A DNA stretch of 23,514 nucleotides from Gammaproteobacteria bacterium (GTDB lineage: Bacteria; Pseudomonadota; Gammaproteobacteria; Pseudomonadales; Pseudomonadaceae). Below, one piece after another: positions 1 through 7,500 of this stretch. A program made the translations under genes and the position numbers. The DNA is taken from NCBI GenBank assembly GCA_012800475.1, contig JAAZJF010000252.1:1-23514 (forward strand), read 5' to 3'. Position 1 is the first letter of the stretch. Every line of letters begins with the position of its first letter. Below the pieces are notes generated by a model. That model was not told where the DNA came from and did no database searches. It saw nothing but the letters and a program-made list of their open reading frames with translations.

Positions 1-70
1 CATCAATCAGTCGTGTGTGTTCACTCACAATCATTAAAGTAAAGACCAAGCGAATGAGCAAAATTAATTT

Positions 71-86
71 TGAGACTTAAGTCTCA
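71..86. repeat. 16-bp perfect palindrome
   Basis: TGAGACTTAAGTCTCA reads identically on both strands. It has no loop, so it looks more like a dimeric protein binding site than an RNA hairpin. It lies in an AT-rich stretch with no recognisable gene on either side. No regulator family is identified from the sequence alone. Confidence 0.6.
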
Positions 87-273
87 CAACAGAGCAATAG
101 TTAAACCTGATGGGATGGACAACGCTTGAAACACTGTTTTATAACGAGGTAGGTGCGGTCGTAGTCATGATGGGATCACAATATGTAACGAATGGGTTAG
201 CGGAACCCTTGAGGCTTTAACTTCTTTCCTCATTTTATGTGGCAAATAATGGGCTACAACCACCCTAAAAAGC

Positions 274-307
274 AAAAACCCCTGAAAATCACTAGGATAA
301 TCAAGGG
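274..307 (-). terminator. Intrinsic terminator of ssrA
   Basis: On the minus strand CCCTTGA (307-301) pairs with TCAGGGG (285-279), allowing one G-U pair, across a 15-nt loop, and is followed at once by five Ts (278-274). It starts 17 nt after the mature tmRNA 3' end, where a terminator for the ssrA precursor is expected. Confidence 0.75.
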
Positions 308-323
308 CTTAGGTATTGCTAAT

Positions 324-713
324 TGGTGGAGCCGGGGGGATTTGAACCCCCGTCCGCCAGTACTCCGCTGTCGGTACTACATGCTTAGCCGTGTCTACTC
401 ATTTAATCCGCAGCCGCCCGATCGGCAGGGTGCTTTGGATGAGTTGTGTAAGTTTTAGCCACTTCGTCCACAACATACTACGCGGCGATTCTGTTCTATC
501 TGACAGTCAGTTTGAGTTTACAGACATCCTCTAGTGACTGCTGGCGCCGAAGCGACCAGAGGAGCGGCTCGGCTGCTTACGCAGCTAGAGCTGTTGCTCC
601 GTAGTTTTCGTCATTGGCAACTATAGAAGTTGCAACAGTGGATTTACGAGTTCTGTTACCAACTCGGCATGCACCTAAAGTTTCGCAACCAGCGTCGAAT
701 CCTAATCGGCCCC
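324..713 (-). ncRNA. ssrA: tmRNA (ssrA)
   Basis: Transfer-messenger RNA, which together with SmpB rescues stalled ribosomes and tags the unfinished protein for proteolysis. The 5' end GGGGCCGATTAGGATTCGAC (713 downward) and the 3' end with a TpsiC arm and CGGCTCCACCA (334-324) form the alanine-tRNA-like acceptor stem: GGGGCCG pairs with CGGCTCC with one G-U pair. Mature length is about 390 nt, somewhat longer than the 363 nt of E. coli. The tag frame is at 618-577 and is preceded by the conserved AGTTGCCAAUGACGA-type context. It has its own promoter upstream and an intrinsic terminator downstream. The 5' precursor extension of about 20 nt would be removed by RNase P. Confidence 0.96.
577..618 (-). 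other. tmRNA tag-peptide reading frame
   Basis: From the resume codon GCC (618-616) to TAA (579-577) the frame reads ANDENYGATALAA, 13 residues. The Pseudomonas and E. coli tags I know are 10 residues (ANDDNYALAA, ANDENYALAA). Aligned to these, this frame carries 9 extra nucleotides (GGAGCAACA, Gly-Ala-Thr) after the Tyr codon, while the C-terminal ALAA that ClpXP recognises is intact. Confidence 0.88.
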
Positions 714-739
714 GAAGCTTTACTTCATGTACAGCAAGC

Positions 740-768
740 ATCTTACGCTATATTCAGCCCTGTGTCGA
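740..768 (-). promoter_or_regulatory. sigma70-type promoter of ssrA
   Basis: Minus strand: -35 TCGACA (768-763), a 17-nt spacer, and -10 TAAGAT (745-740). The -35 matches consensus at five of six positions and the -10 at four. Transcription would start near 733, about 20 nt before the mature 5' end, which fits the usual short precursor. Confidence 0.6.
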
Positions 769-936
769 TCCAGCATCCAACTGTTTGTCTTGCTCAATCG
801 TCACTTACAACTGCTTGCTACATGATTAATATGGGACTGCACTGTATTATTTCAAGTGTTAAGCCTGATATATATTCAATATCTTACAAGCTTATCGAAA
901 AAACAGTGCAGCCCTATTAGGCTTTGTGCGTTGCTA

Positions 937-1983
937 CTAACGCAACTGTGGTCCATTGAACCCAGCCCAAATCGCCACACTCTCAGCTACGCCAGCACCG
1001 AGCTTTTTAGCAAAGCGATCAAAAGGTGATTCTTCCAAAGTAAAATCAACCAAGCGCTCATGCCCAATCACTTCGCGTGCAACGTAGCTGCTATTACCTA
1101 AAGCATCCACCAGCCCCAGCTCAAGCGCCTGCTCGCCCGACCAAATCAAACCTGAAAACAGCTCGGGATGCTCTTGATCTTTTAAGCGTGCACCACGACC
1201 TTGCTTAACACTTTCAATAAATTGACGGTGCGTGGTGTTCAGCACGGTTTTCCAAAACGCGGTTTCCTCAGCATTTTGTGGCTGGAATGGGTCAAGAAAG
1301 GCTTTATGCTCACCTGAAGTATATAAACGGCGATCCACACCGATTTTATCCATCGCCCCAACAAAACCAAAACCTGCTGCAGTCACGCCAATGGAGCCGA
1401 CTAAGCTGGATTTATCCGCATAGATCTCATCCGCTGCGCTGGCAATATAATAAGCACCCGACGCGCCTAAATCGCTGATGACAGCATAGACTTTCACCGT
1501 CGGATTTAAGCCGCGTAAACGATTGATCTCATCATAAATATAACCCGACTGCACAGGACTGCCGCCTGGGCTATTAATGCGCAAGACCACACCTTTAGTG
1601 TTTTTATCTTCAAACGCATGGCGCAAAGCACTAACAATATTATCCGCACTGGCACTTTCTTGATCGGCAATCATACCGCGCACTTCAATCAACGCCGTAT
1701 GTGCACCACTGGACATGCTTTTGCTACTGCTACCAAAGGGCGAGAAGAAAAACAGCATAGTGATTAAGTATGCAAAGGTGAGCGTTTTAAAAAAGATCCC
1801 CCAACGCCGTGCTCGGCGCTGCTCGCTCACACTGGCAAGCACTGCTTTTTCTAATAACTTCCATGTTTTGTTATCGACTTGATTATCGCTCATAACCTGC
1901 TCCTTTGAGCCTGATGTCTGTTGATCTAAATAGCTGTCGTCAGTCCAAGGATCGCTTGGACGCTTGTTATTACCATCACTCAT
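937..1983 (-). CDS. sppA: SppA-type signal peptide peptidase (S49 family)
   Basis: Inner-membrane serine protease that degrades cleaved signal peptides; the active site faces the periplasm. It is the short, single-domain form found in Pseudomonas and Bacillus. From the start used here (348 residues) there is a polar N-terminus, one membrane anchor at about residues 62-81, then the S49 fold. The catalytic Ser lies in DLGASGAYY (residue 175) and the Lys in TSGEHKAFLDPF (residue 227), forming the Ser-Lys dyad. Two starts are plausible. ATG 1983 overlaps the upstream phosphatase by ATGA and has AAGGA nine bases before it. ATG 1893 has a stronger AAGGAG six bases before it and gives 318 residues with Ser145/Lys197, close to family length and to B. 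subtilis SppA (Ser147/Lys199 as I recall). It is the last gene of the rluC operon. Confidence 0.92.
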   Translation of the reverse strand: MSDGNNKRPSDPWTDDSYLDQQTSGSKEQVMSDNQVDNKTWKLLEKAVLASVSEQRRARRWGIFFKTLTFAYLITMLFFFSPFGSSSKSMSSGAHTALIEVRGMIADQESASADNIVSALRHAFEDKNTKGVVLRINSPGGSPVQSGYIYDEINRLRGLNPTVKVYAVISDLGASGAYYIASAADEIYADKSSLVGSIGVTAAGFGFVGAMDKIGVDRRLYTSGEHKAFLDPFQPQNAEETAFWKTVLNTTHRQFIESVKQGRGARLKDQEHPELFSGLIWSGEQALELGLVDALGNSSYVAREVIGHERLVDFTLEESPFDRFAKKLGAGVAESVAIWAGFNGPQLR

Positions 1984-2678
1984 GCACGCTTTTCCTTCAG
2001 CAAGGTGTTGGGCTGCTGCTGTAACCAAGCGGTTAATTCTGCAAAATGATCAATCGCTAAAACAGGCGCTTCTTGCTGCAACACACTCATAGGTTGCGCA
2101 CCATAACTGACCGCCACAGCCGGCACACTTGCATTATTGGCCATGCGTAAATCAAAGGGTGAGTCGCCCACCATAATGGCCTGCTCAGGTGCTGCAGCGC
2201 AGTAGTTTAAAATCTCATGCAGCATCAAAGGATCCGGCTTACTGCGTGTCTCATCTGCGCAACGGGTGATATCAAAATAGTCCACCATCTTGTGTCCACT
2301 TAATACACGGTGCAAACCTTGACGGCTTTTACCTGTGGCCACTGCAAGCTGATAGCCCGCATCGCGGTACTCAGTCAGCGCATCCATCACGCCAGGGTAA
2401 AAAGGCGAAGGCTGCGCCTCAAGCTGTATATAGTAATCACTGTATTGAGTAATAAAGTGCTGTTTTAGTCCTGCGTCATCGGCTGTGGGATACAACACAT
2501 CATAGGCTTGTGGCATCGCCAAACCGATAATAGCGCGCACATTGTCATCGGTGCAGCGCGGCACTCCACAGCGATCCGATGCCATGTGCATCGCTTCAAC
2601 AATGCGGCCAATGGAATCCACCAAAGTGCCATCCCAATCAAAAATCAATACTTTGAGTTTAGACACCACTGTCTCCAT
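1980..2678 (-). CDS. HAD family phosphatase (subfamily IA, phosphoglycolate phosphatase-like)
   Basis: Haloacid dehalogenase-type phosphatase, 232 residues, probably cytoplasmic. Motif I is DWDGTLVDS with nucleophile Asp14 and general acid Asp16; motif II is VATGKSR (Thr115); motif III is the Lys of SKPDP (147); motif IV is VGDSPFD (Asp172, Asp176). Residues of about 20-90 form the helical cap typical of subfamily IA. It overlaps the end of rluC by 20 bp from ATG 2678. A GTG at 2666 would shorten the overlap to 8 bp and has GGAG six bases upstream; it would give a protein starting (M)SKLKVLIFDWDGTL, which looks more like relatives. The 3' end overlaps the outer sppA start by ATGA. The natural substrate cannot be read from the sequence. 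The same neighbour sits between rluC and sppA in P. aeruginosa, as I recall. Confidence 0.9.
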   Translation of the reverse strand: METVVSKLKVLIFDWDGTLVDSIGRIVEAMHMASDRCGVPRCTDDNVRAIIGLAMPQAYDVLYPTADDAGLKQHFITQYSDYYIQLEAQPSPFYPGVMDALTEYRDAGYQLAVATGKSRQGLHRVLSGHKMVDYFDITRCADETRSKPDPLMLHEILNYCAAAPEQAIMVGDSPFDLRMANNASVPAVAVSYGAQPMSVLQQEAPVLAIDHFAELTAWLQQQPNTLLKEKRA

Positions 2679-3630
2679 CCACTAACTGTGTAATCACACC
2701 CTGCCATTGCACATCAGGATCGGCATGCACCGCGAGCACTTCACCATCGGGCAAGGTGAACTTCAAATCACAGGCATGCAAAAATAAACGCTTACCCCCC
2801 ATCTCCCGCACTTCTTTACTAAAGCTTTCATCACCGTATTTGGTATCGCCGGCGATGGCGTGTCCGGCATACAGCGCATGCACGCGAATCTGATGCGTAC
2901 GCCCCGTGATGGGACTGGCTTCAATTAATGTGGCGTAATCACTAAAGCGACGTATCACCTTAAATAAGGTTAAGGCCTCTTTACCTTCAGGGTTGACCTC
3001 AACCATACGCTCACCGGAGCGCACATTACTTTTTTGCAACGGCGCATCCACTTGCTTACGCGATGCGGGCCAGCGCCCTCGCACCAACGCCATATAGCGC
3101 TTATCAACACCATCAGCACGCAAAGCTTCATGCAAATGACGCAGCATGCTGCGCTTTTTTGCAATCATCAACAAACCTGAGGTGTCTCGATCCAAACGAT
3201 GCACTAACTCGATTTCCTTACATAAAGGACGCATCTGGCGAAAAGCTTCAATCACACCATAATTCAAACCGCTACCACCATGTACGGCAATGCCAGCAGG
3301 TTTGTTCAATACAATCAAGCCTTTATCTTCATAGACGATGGCGGCTTCAAGGCGCTCTAGCAAGCCTTGTGCTAGAGGTTTAGGCTCATCCGCTTGCGTC
3401 ATACGCATCGGTGGTACCCGAACAATATCACCCTCTTTAATACGGTAATCAGGCTTAATCCGGCCTTTATTCACACGCACTTCACCTTTACGTAAAATGC
3501 GATAAATCATCGTTTTGGGCACACCTTTGAGCCGCGCTAACAAAAAATTATCAATGCGCTGCCCTTCCAGCCCTGCCGACACTTCCAGCAACTGCACACC
3601 TGTTGCCGCCTGTGAATCCATCTTAGACAT
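2659..3630 (-). CDS. rluC: 23S rRNA pseudouridine(955/2504/2580) synthase RluC
   Basis: Isomerises three uridines of 23S rRNA to pseudouridine. The start at ATG 3630 gives 323 residues. An N-terminal S4 RNA-binding domain (about 23-75, with YRILRKGEVRVNKGRIKPDYR) is followed by the RluA-family catalytic domain (about 95-315). The family motif HRLDRDTSGLL lies at residues 144-154 with catalytic Asp147, near the E. coli RluC Asp144. The frame is open 15 bases further to a TTG at 3645, but ATG 3630 (MSKMDSQ) or ATG 3621 is more natural; the ribosome binding site is weak (TAGG). It is the first gene of the operon with the HAD phosphatase and sppA, and is divergent from rne, a pairing common in gammaproteobacteria. 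Confidence 0.95.
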   Translation of the reverse strand: MSKMDSQAATGVQLLEVSAGLEGQRIDNFLLARLKGVPKTMIYRILRKGEVRVNKGRIKPDYRIKEGDIVRVPPMRMTQADEPKPLAQGLLERLEAAIVYEDKGLIVLNKPAGIAVHGGSGLNYGVIEAFRQMRPLCKEIELVHRLDRDTSGLLMIAKKRSMLRHLHEALRADGVDKRYMALVRGRWPASRKQVDAPLQKSNVRSGERMVEVNPEGKEALTLFKVIRRFSDYATLIEASPITGRTHQIRVHALYAGHAIAGDTKYGDESFSKEVREMGGKRLFLHACDLKFTLPDGEVLAVHADPDVQWQGVITQLVDGDSGV

Positions 3631-3756
3631 AAACCTACACACCAAAAAAGATAATCAATCCATACTGCAGCAATGTTAACAACAATCCGTCGCAAGCATT
3701 GAGCAAATTAATATGCAGTTATGTACGAGCGACACACACAGTCCATCGATAACTTG

Positions 3757-3782
3757 AAAAGCTGACCCAGCACACAGCTTTT
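3757..3782. repeat. Inverted repeat AAAAGCTG/CAGCTTTT
   Basis: An 8-bp perfect inverted repeat (3757-3764 and 3775-3782) with a 10-nt loop lies upstream of both rluC and rne. The A and T ends give a terminator-like shape on either strand, but the stem holds only four G-C pairs. It could be a hairpin in the rluC leader or an operator; its role is unknown. Confidence 0.4.
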
Positions 3783-3966
3783 AGCTCGACCCAGCCCTGA
3801 TGCGCGCCACTGATCACTTATCTAACAAAAGCCGTCACCAGCGCGCTCTATTTTGCGCTGTATATAGCCATAAGAACCTGTTAAACGAGCGCAATACAAG
3901 CGCCAGTCTCAAGACGACTGAGCCAACTACAGTTGTGGATAAACACAACGTAAGCCCATATATTTA

Positions 3967-3995
3967 TTGAAGAAATTCAGGCTAGCTGCTATATT
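3967..3995 (+). promoter_or_regulatory. Candidate rne promoter
   Basis: -35 TTGAAG (3967-3972), 17-nt spacer, -10 TATATT (3990-3995); four and five matches to the sigma70 consensus. Transcription from near 4002 would give a 5' untranslated leader of about 500 nt, in line with the long regulated leaders of rne genes. No experiment backs this assignment. Confidence 0.45.
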
Positions 3996-4285
3996 CCGAC
4001 TGCTGCCAAAAGCAGACAGATCTGAAGTTCACGCTAAAAGAATTTAAAACAAAACGTCAGCCAAGAATCTGATAAGAGTATTATTACAAGGTCGCAGATA
4101 CCTCGCTAAGCACCACACGACTTAGCCAAAACTGTTTAGAAACATAATCCGCGAACGCACAATTGCGATCGTATTTTTATAAACCCGCTCACGAATACAT
4201 TGAGCGGCACCCGACTCAACCTAGGGAAACGTGAAGGGTGGAGATGCACAGTCGGTAAGCCTGCGTAGCCATGCGCTTTGATTCA

Positions 4286-4500
4286 GACGTTTCATCACGT
4301 CCGCGGCTCATCACTGATTCCTCCTCCTGAACACATGTGCTGCAAGCAATTTTAACACTGCAGCCACTGGAGACGCTGTCGCGATATCGGCTTATGACCC
4401 TTGATCGCTAGACACGGTTATTTTTAACTGCGCGACCCCAACACCGACCCAGCTTGTCGCGTGTGCCAATCAAGTGATCCGTGAACACGGAATATATTGG
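4286..4500 (+). promoter_or_regulatory. Structured 5' leader of rne (candidate autoregulatory RNA, rne-II-like)
   Basis: Successive hairpins are visible: GACGT/ACGTC (4286-4301), CACATGTG (4332-4339), CGGTTA/TAACTG with one G-U (4415-4430), CGCGAC/GTCGCG (4431-4461), and a two-part stem CCAAT/ATTGG enclosing CCGTG/CACGG (4466-4500). The last ends six bases before the rne ATG, and no good Shine-Dalgarno sequence is present. RNase E in E. coli cuts its own structured leader to control its level, and a conserved leader motif called rne-II has been described in pseudomonads. That this sequence is a member is inference; a covariance-model search would decide. Confidence 0.5.
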
Positions 4501-4506
4501 TAACCC

Positions 4507-7500
4507 ATGAAAAGAATGCTAATCAACGCAACTCAACCCGAAGAGTTGCGTGTTGCACTCGTAGACGGTCAACGTCTGTTTGACCTCGATATCGAGTCAG
4601 GCGCCCGCGAACAGAAAAAATCCAACATCTATAAAGGCCGCATTACTCGTGTAGAACCGAGCCTGGAAGCCGCTTTTGTTGATTTTGGTTCCGAACGTCA
4701 CGGTTTTTTACCCCTGAAAGAAATCTCCCGCGAATACTTTAAAAAGACCGGCGAAAGCTCAGGTCGCGTCAATATCCGTGACGTACTGACTGAAGGTCAG
4801 GAAGTTATTGTGCAGGTCGAGAAAGAAGAGCGCGGTAATAAAGGTGCAGCTTTGACCACCTTTATCAGCCTTGCAGGCCGTTATATGGTGCTAATGCCCA
4901 ACAACCCGCGCGCCGGTGGTATTTCACGCCGCATCGAAGGTGAAGAGCGTAATGAGTTACGTGAAGCTCTCAATGGCCTGAATGCACCAGCAGATATGGG
5001 CTTAATCGTACGTACCGCAGGTTTAGGCCGTAACAGCCAAGAACTGCAGTGGGACCTCGATTACCTTGTACAGCTATGGACTGCTATTAAAGAAGCCGCT
5101 GAAGGTCGCAGTGCGCCTTTCCTGATTTATCAAGAAAGTAACGTTATTATCCGCGCCATTCGCGACTACTTGCGCCAAGATATTGGTGAAGTACTGATTG
5201 ATAGCGTTGACGCTCAAGAAGAAGCCTTAAGCTTTATTCGCCAAGTGATGCCGCAATACGCGAACAAAATCAAACTCTACCAAGACAGCGTTCCCTTATT
5301 TAATCGCTTCCAAATTGAAAGCCAGATCGAAACCGCCTTCCAGCGTGAAGTCAAGCTGCCTTCCGGTGGCGCATTGGTAATCGACCCAACTGAAGCTTTG
5401 GTCTCGATCGATATCAACTCTGCCCGCGCAACTAAAGGCAGCGACATCGAAGAAACCGCACTGCAAACCAACCTGGAAGCCGCTGAAGAAATCGCGCGCC
5501 AACTGCGTTTGCGTGATATCGGTGGTCTGATCGTGATCGACTTTATCGACATGACGCCAGCGAAAAACCAGCGCGCGGTTGAAGACCGTATGCGTGAATG
5601 CCTCGAAGCCGATCGCGCTCGCGTGCAAGTGGGTCGCATCTCACGCTTTGGTTTATTGGAAATGTCGCGTCAGCGCTTGCGTCCGTCCTTAGGCGAAAGC
5701 AGCGGCGTGGTCTGCCCACGTTGTAATGGTCAAGGCATTATTCGTGATGTTGAGTCCTTGTCGTTAGCCATTTTGCGTTTAATCGAAGAAGAAGCGCTAA
5801 AAGATCGCACTGCTGAAGTCCGCGCTCGTGTGCCTTTCCAAGTCGCCGCTTTCTTGTTGAACGAAAAACGTAACGCCATCACCAAGATTGAGCTGCGCAC
5901 CCGTGTTCGCATCTTTATTCTGCCTGATGACCATTTAGAAACGCCGCACTTTGAAGTGATTCGTTTGCGTGATGACAGCCCGGAAGCTTTATCGGGTCAA
6001 TCCAGCTACGAAATGGCTCCAGAAGAAACAGAAGAAGTGCAACCTGTCAGCGCGACACGTTCACTTGTGCGCGAAGAAGCCGCGGTGAAAACCAGCAGTG
6101 CTGAACGTGTTGCTCCACCACCATCCAAAGCGGTCGCAGCACAACCGGCCACAGCACCTGTGGCTGCACCTAAAGCACAACCGAGCTTATTTAAAGGCTT
6201 GGTGAAGTCTTTAGTCAGCTTATTTGCCAGCGATGATGCACCCAGCGAAAAGCCTGCTCAACCAGAACAGCCTGAGCGTACTTCGGCGCAGCGCAATACT
6301 GAGCGTCGTAATGATCGTCAGCAAACACAAAATCGTCGTCGCGAAAACCCGCGCAACAACCGCGATGAAGAGCGTAAACCACGTGACAACGCTCGTGACA
6401 ACAACGCCAACCGCGATACGCCGCAGCGCGATCAGCCGGCCCGCGAGAACGCGCCACAACGCGACACTGCAGCACGTACTGAGCGCGAGCAAGGCAACAA
6501 TGACAACCGCGAGAACCGCCGCGAACGTGCACCACGCGAAGCCCGTCCAGCACGCACTGAGCGTACCGAGCGCAATGAGCGTCCAACACGTGAACTGCGT
6601 CCAGCACGTGAAACACCTGAACTACGTAATGCGCGCAACACTCCAGCACCAGAGCAAGCATCAGCCGATGAAAAGCCTCGTGCAGCACGCAACACGCGCG
6701 ACAACAATCAAAACGATGAGCGCCCTATTCGTCCTGAACGTCAAGAGCGTGCGCCGCATCCTAAGCACGATGCCGAGGCTGACACTCAAGAACTTGATGT
6801 GAATGCAGTTGAGCAAAATGATGAGCAAGATGACAACAACGATGAGCAGCAACCACGTCGCCGTTCACGCGGTCAACGTCGTCGCAGCAACCGTCGTGAG
6901 CGTCAACAAGTGGACGGTGAGAATACACAGTCTAACGCGACGTCTGACCAAGATGCTGACACTGCAGAACAACCTGAGGTAGCACCCGCGCCACAGGCTA
7001 AAGCAGCTGACGACAAGCCAGCCGCAGCGCCCGCAGCAGCAGACAAGCCCGCAGTAGAGCAAGCAGCAACCCGCACTGAAGCTCAAGCTGCACCTGCACA
7101 GCCTAAAGCTGAACAGCCAGCGCAACCTGCTTTAGTCACTGATGCTGCAGCAGGCCGTAACGCCGTGGCCACGGTTGACCCTGTACAAGCTGCAGCTTTG
7201 CCAATCGATCAGCCGTTACTGCAAATTTCTGAGCCATCACGTGCCCCTGCCGCTGAGGCGCAAAAGCCACAGCAAGCTACCGCACCTACAGCTACAGCTA
7301 CAGCTACAGCTACAGCTACAGAAAAAGCTGATACCCCTGCTCCAACTAAACCAGTGGAAGTTGCACCAGCAACTCAAAAGGCAGCGCCAACGGCACAGCC
7401 GACCACAGACAGCACGAAGGAAGACACGGCGGCGAAAAAAGCTGAGCCTGTTAAAACTGAAAAAAGCGCGCCAAGCGCTGCACCGGCAAAGCCAGCTCCA

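Larger units (their letters stand above)
1..323. other. Gene-poor flank downstream of ssrA
   Basis: I see no convincing coding region on either strand. Apart from the ssrA terminator, it holds a 16-bp perfect palindrome (71-86), a small hairpin GGGTT-AGCGG-AACCC (194-208) and two copies of TGATGGGAT (108-116 and 168-176). The third forward frame is open from the edge to a stop at 78-80, which could be the last 25 codons of a gene that starts outside the window, but I do not recognise it. The 3' ends of tmRNA genes are common integration sites for prophages and islands, so this side could belong to an integrated element; no second copy of the ssrA 3' end is visible in the window to prove it. 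Confidence 0.5.
3631..4506. other. Long rluC-rne divergent intergenic region
   Basis: About 880 bp with no gene I can support. It must hold the promoters of rluC (minus) and rne (plus). The right half is a series of small hairpins up to the rne start codon and is annotated separately as a candidate structured leader. The left half holds an 8-bp inverted repeat at 3757-3782. I could not pick out a good rluC promoter by eye. Confidence 0.6.

Noticed and set aside
237..458. 73-codon plus-strand reading frame
   Set aside because: It crosses the ssrA terminator and the 3' part of ssrA on the other strand; the open frame is a by-product of the tmRNA sequence.
614..920. Two plus-strand frames of 71 and 96 codons
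   Set aside because: They run across the 5' half of ssrA and its promoter, and lack a ribosome binding site.
2028..2028. TTG upstream start for sppA
   Set aside because: It would overlap the HAD gene by about 49 bp, while ATG 1983 and ATG 1893 both have good ribosome binding sites.
937..4506. Frameshift or pseudogene in the rluC-HAD-sppA operon
   Set aside because: All catalytic motifs and full-length frames are present.
6215..7125. Several long frames on both strands inside rne (up to 192 codons)
   Set aside because: They arise from the Arg/Ala/Gln-rich, stop-poor codon composition of the RNase E tail; rne itself is uninterrupted through the region.
7286..7321. CRISPR array or phase-variation switch
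   Set aside because: The unit is six bases with no spacers, and slippage keeps the reading frame, so it cannot turn rne on or off.
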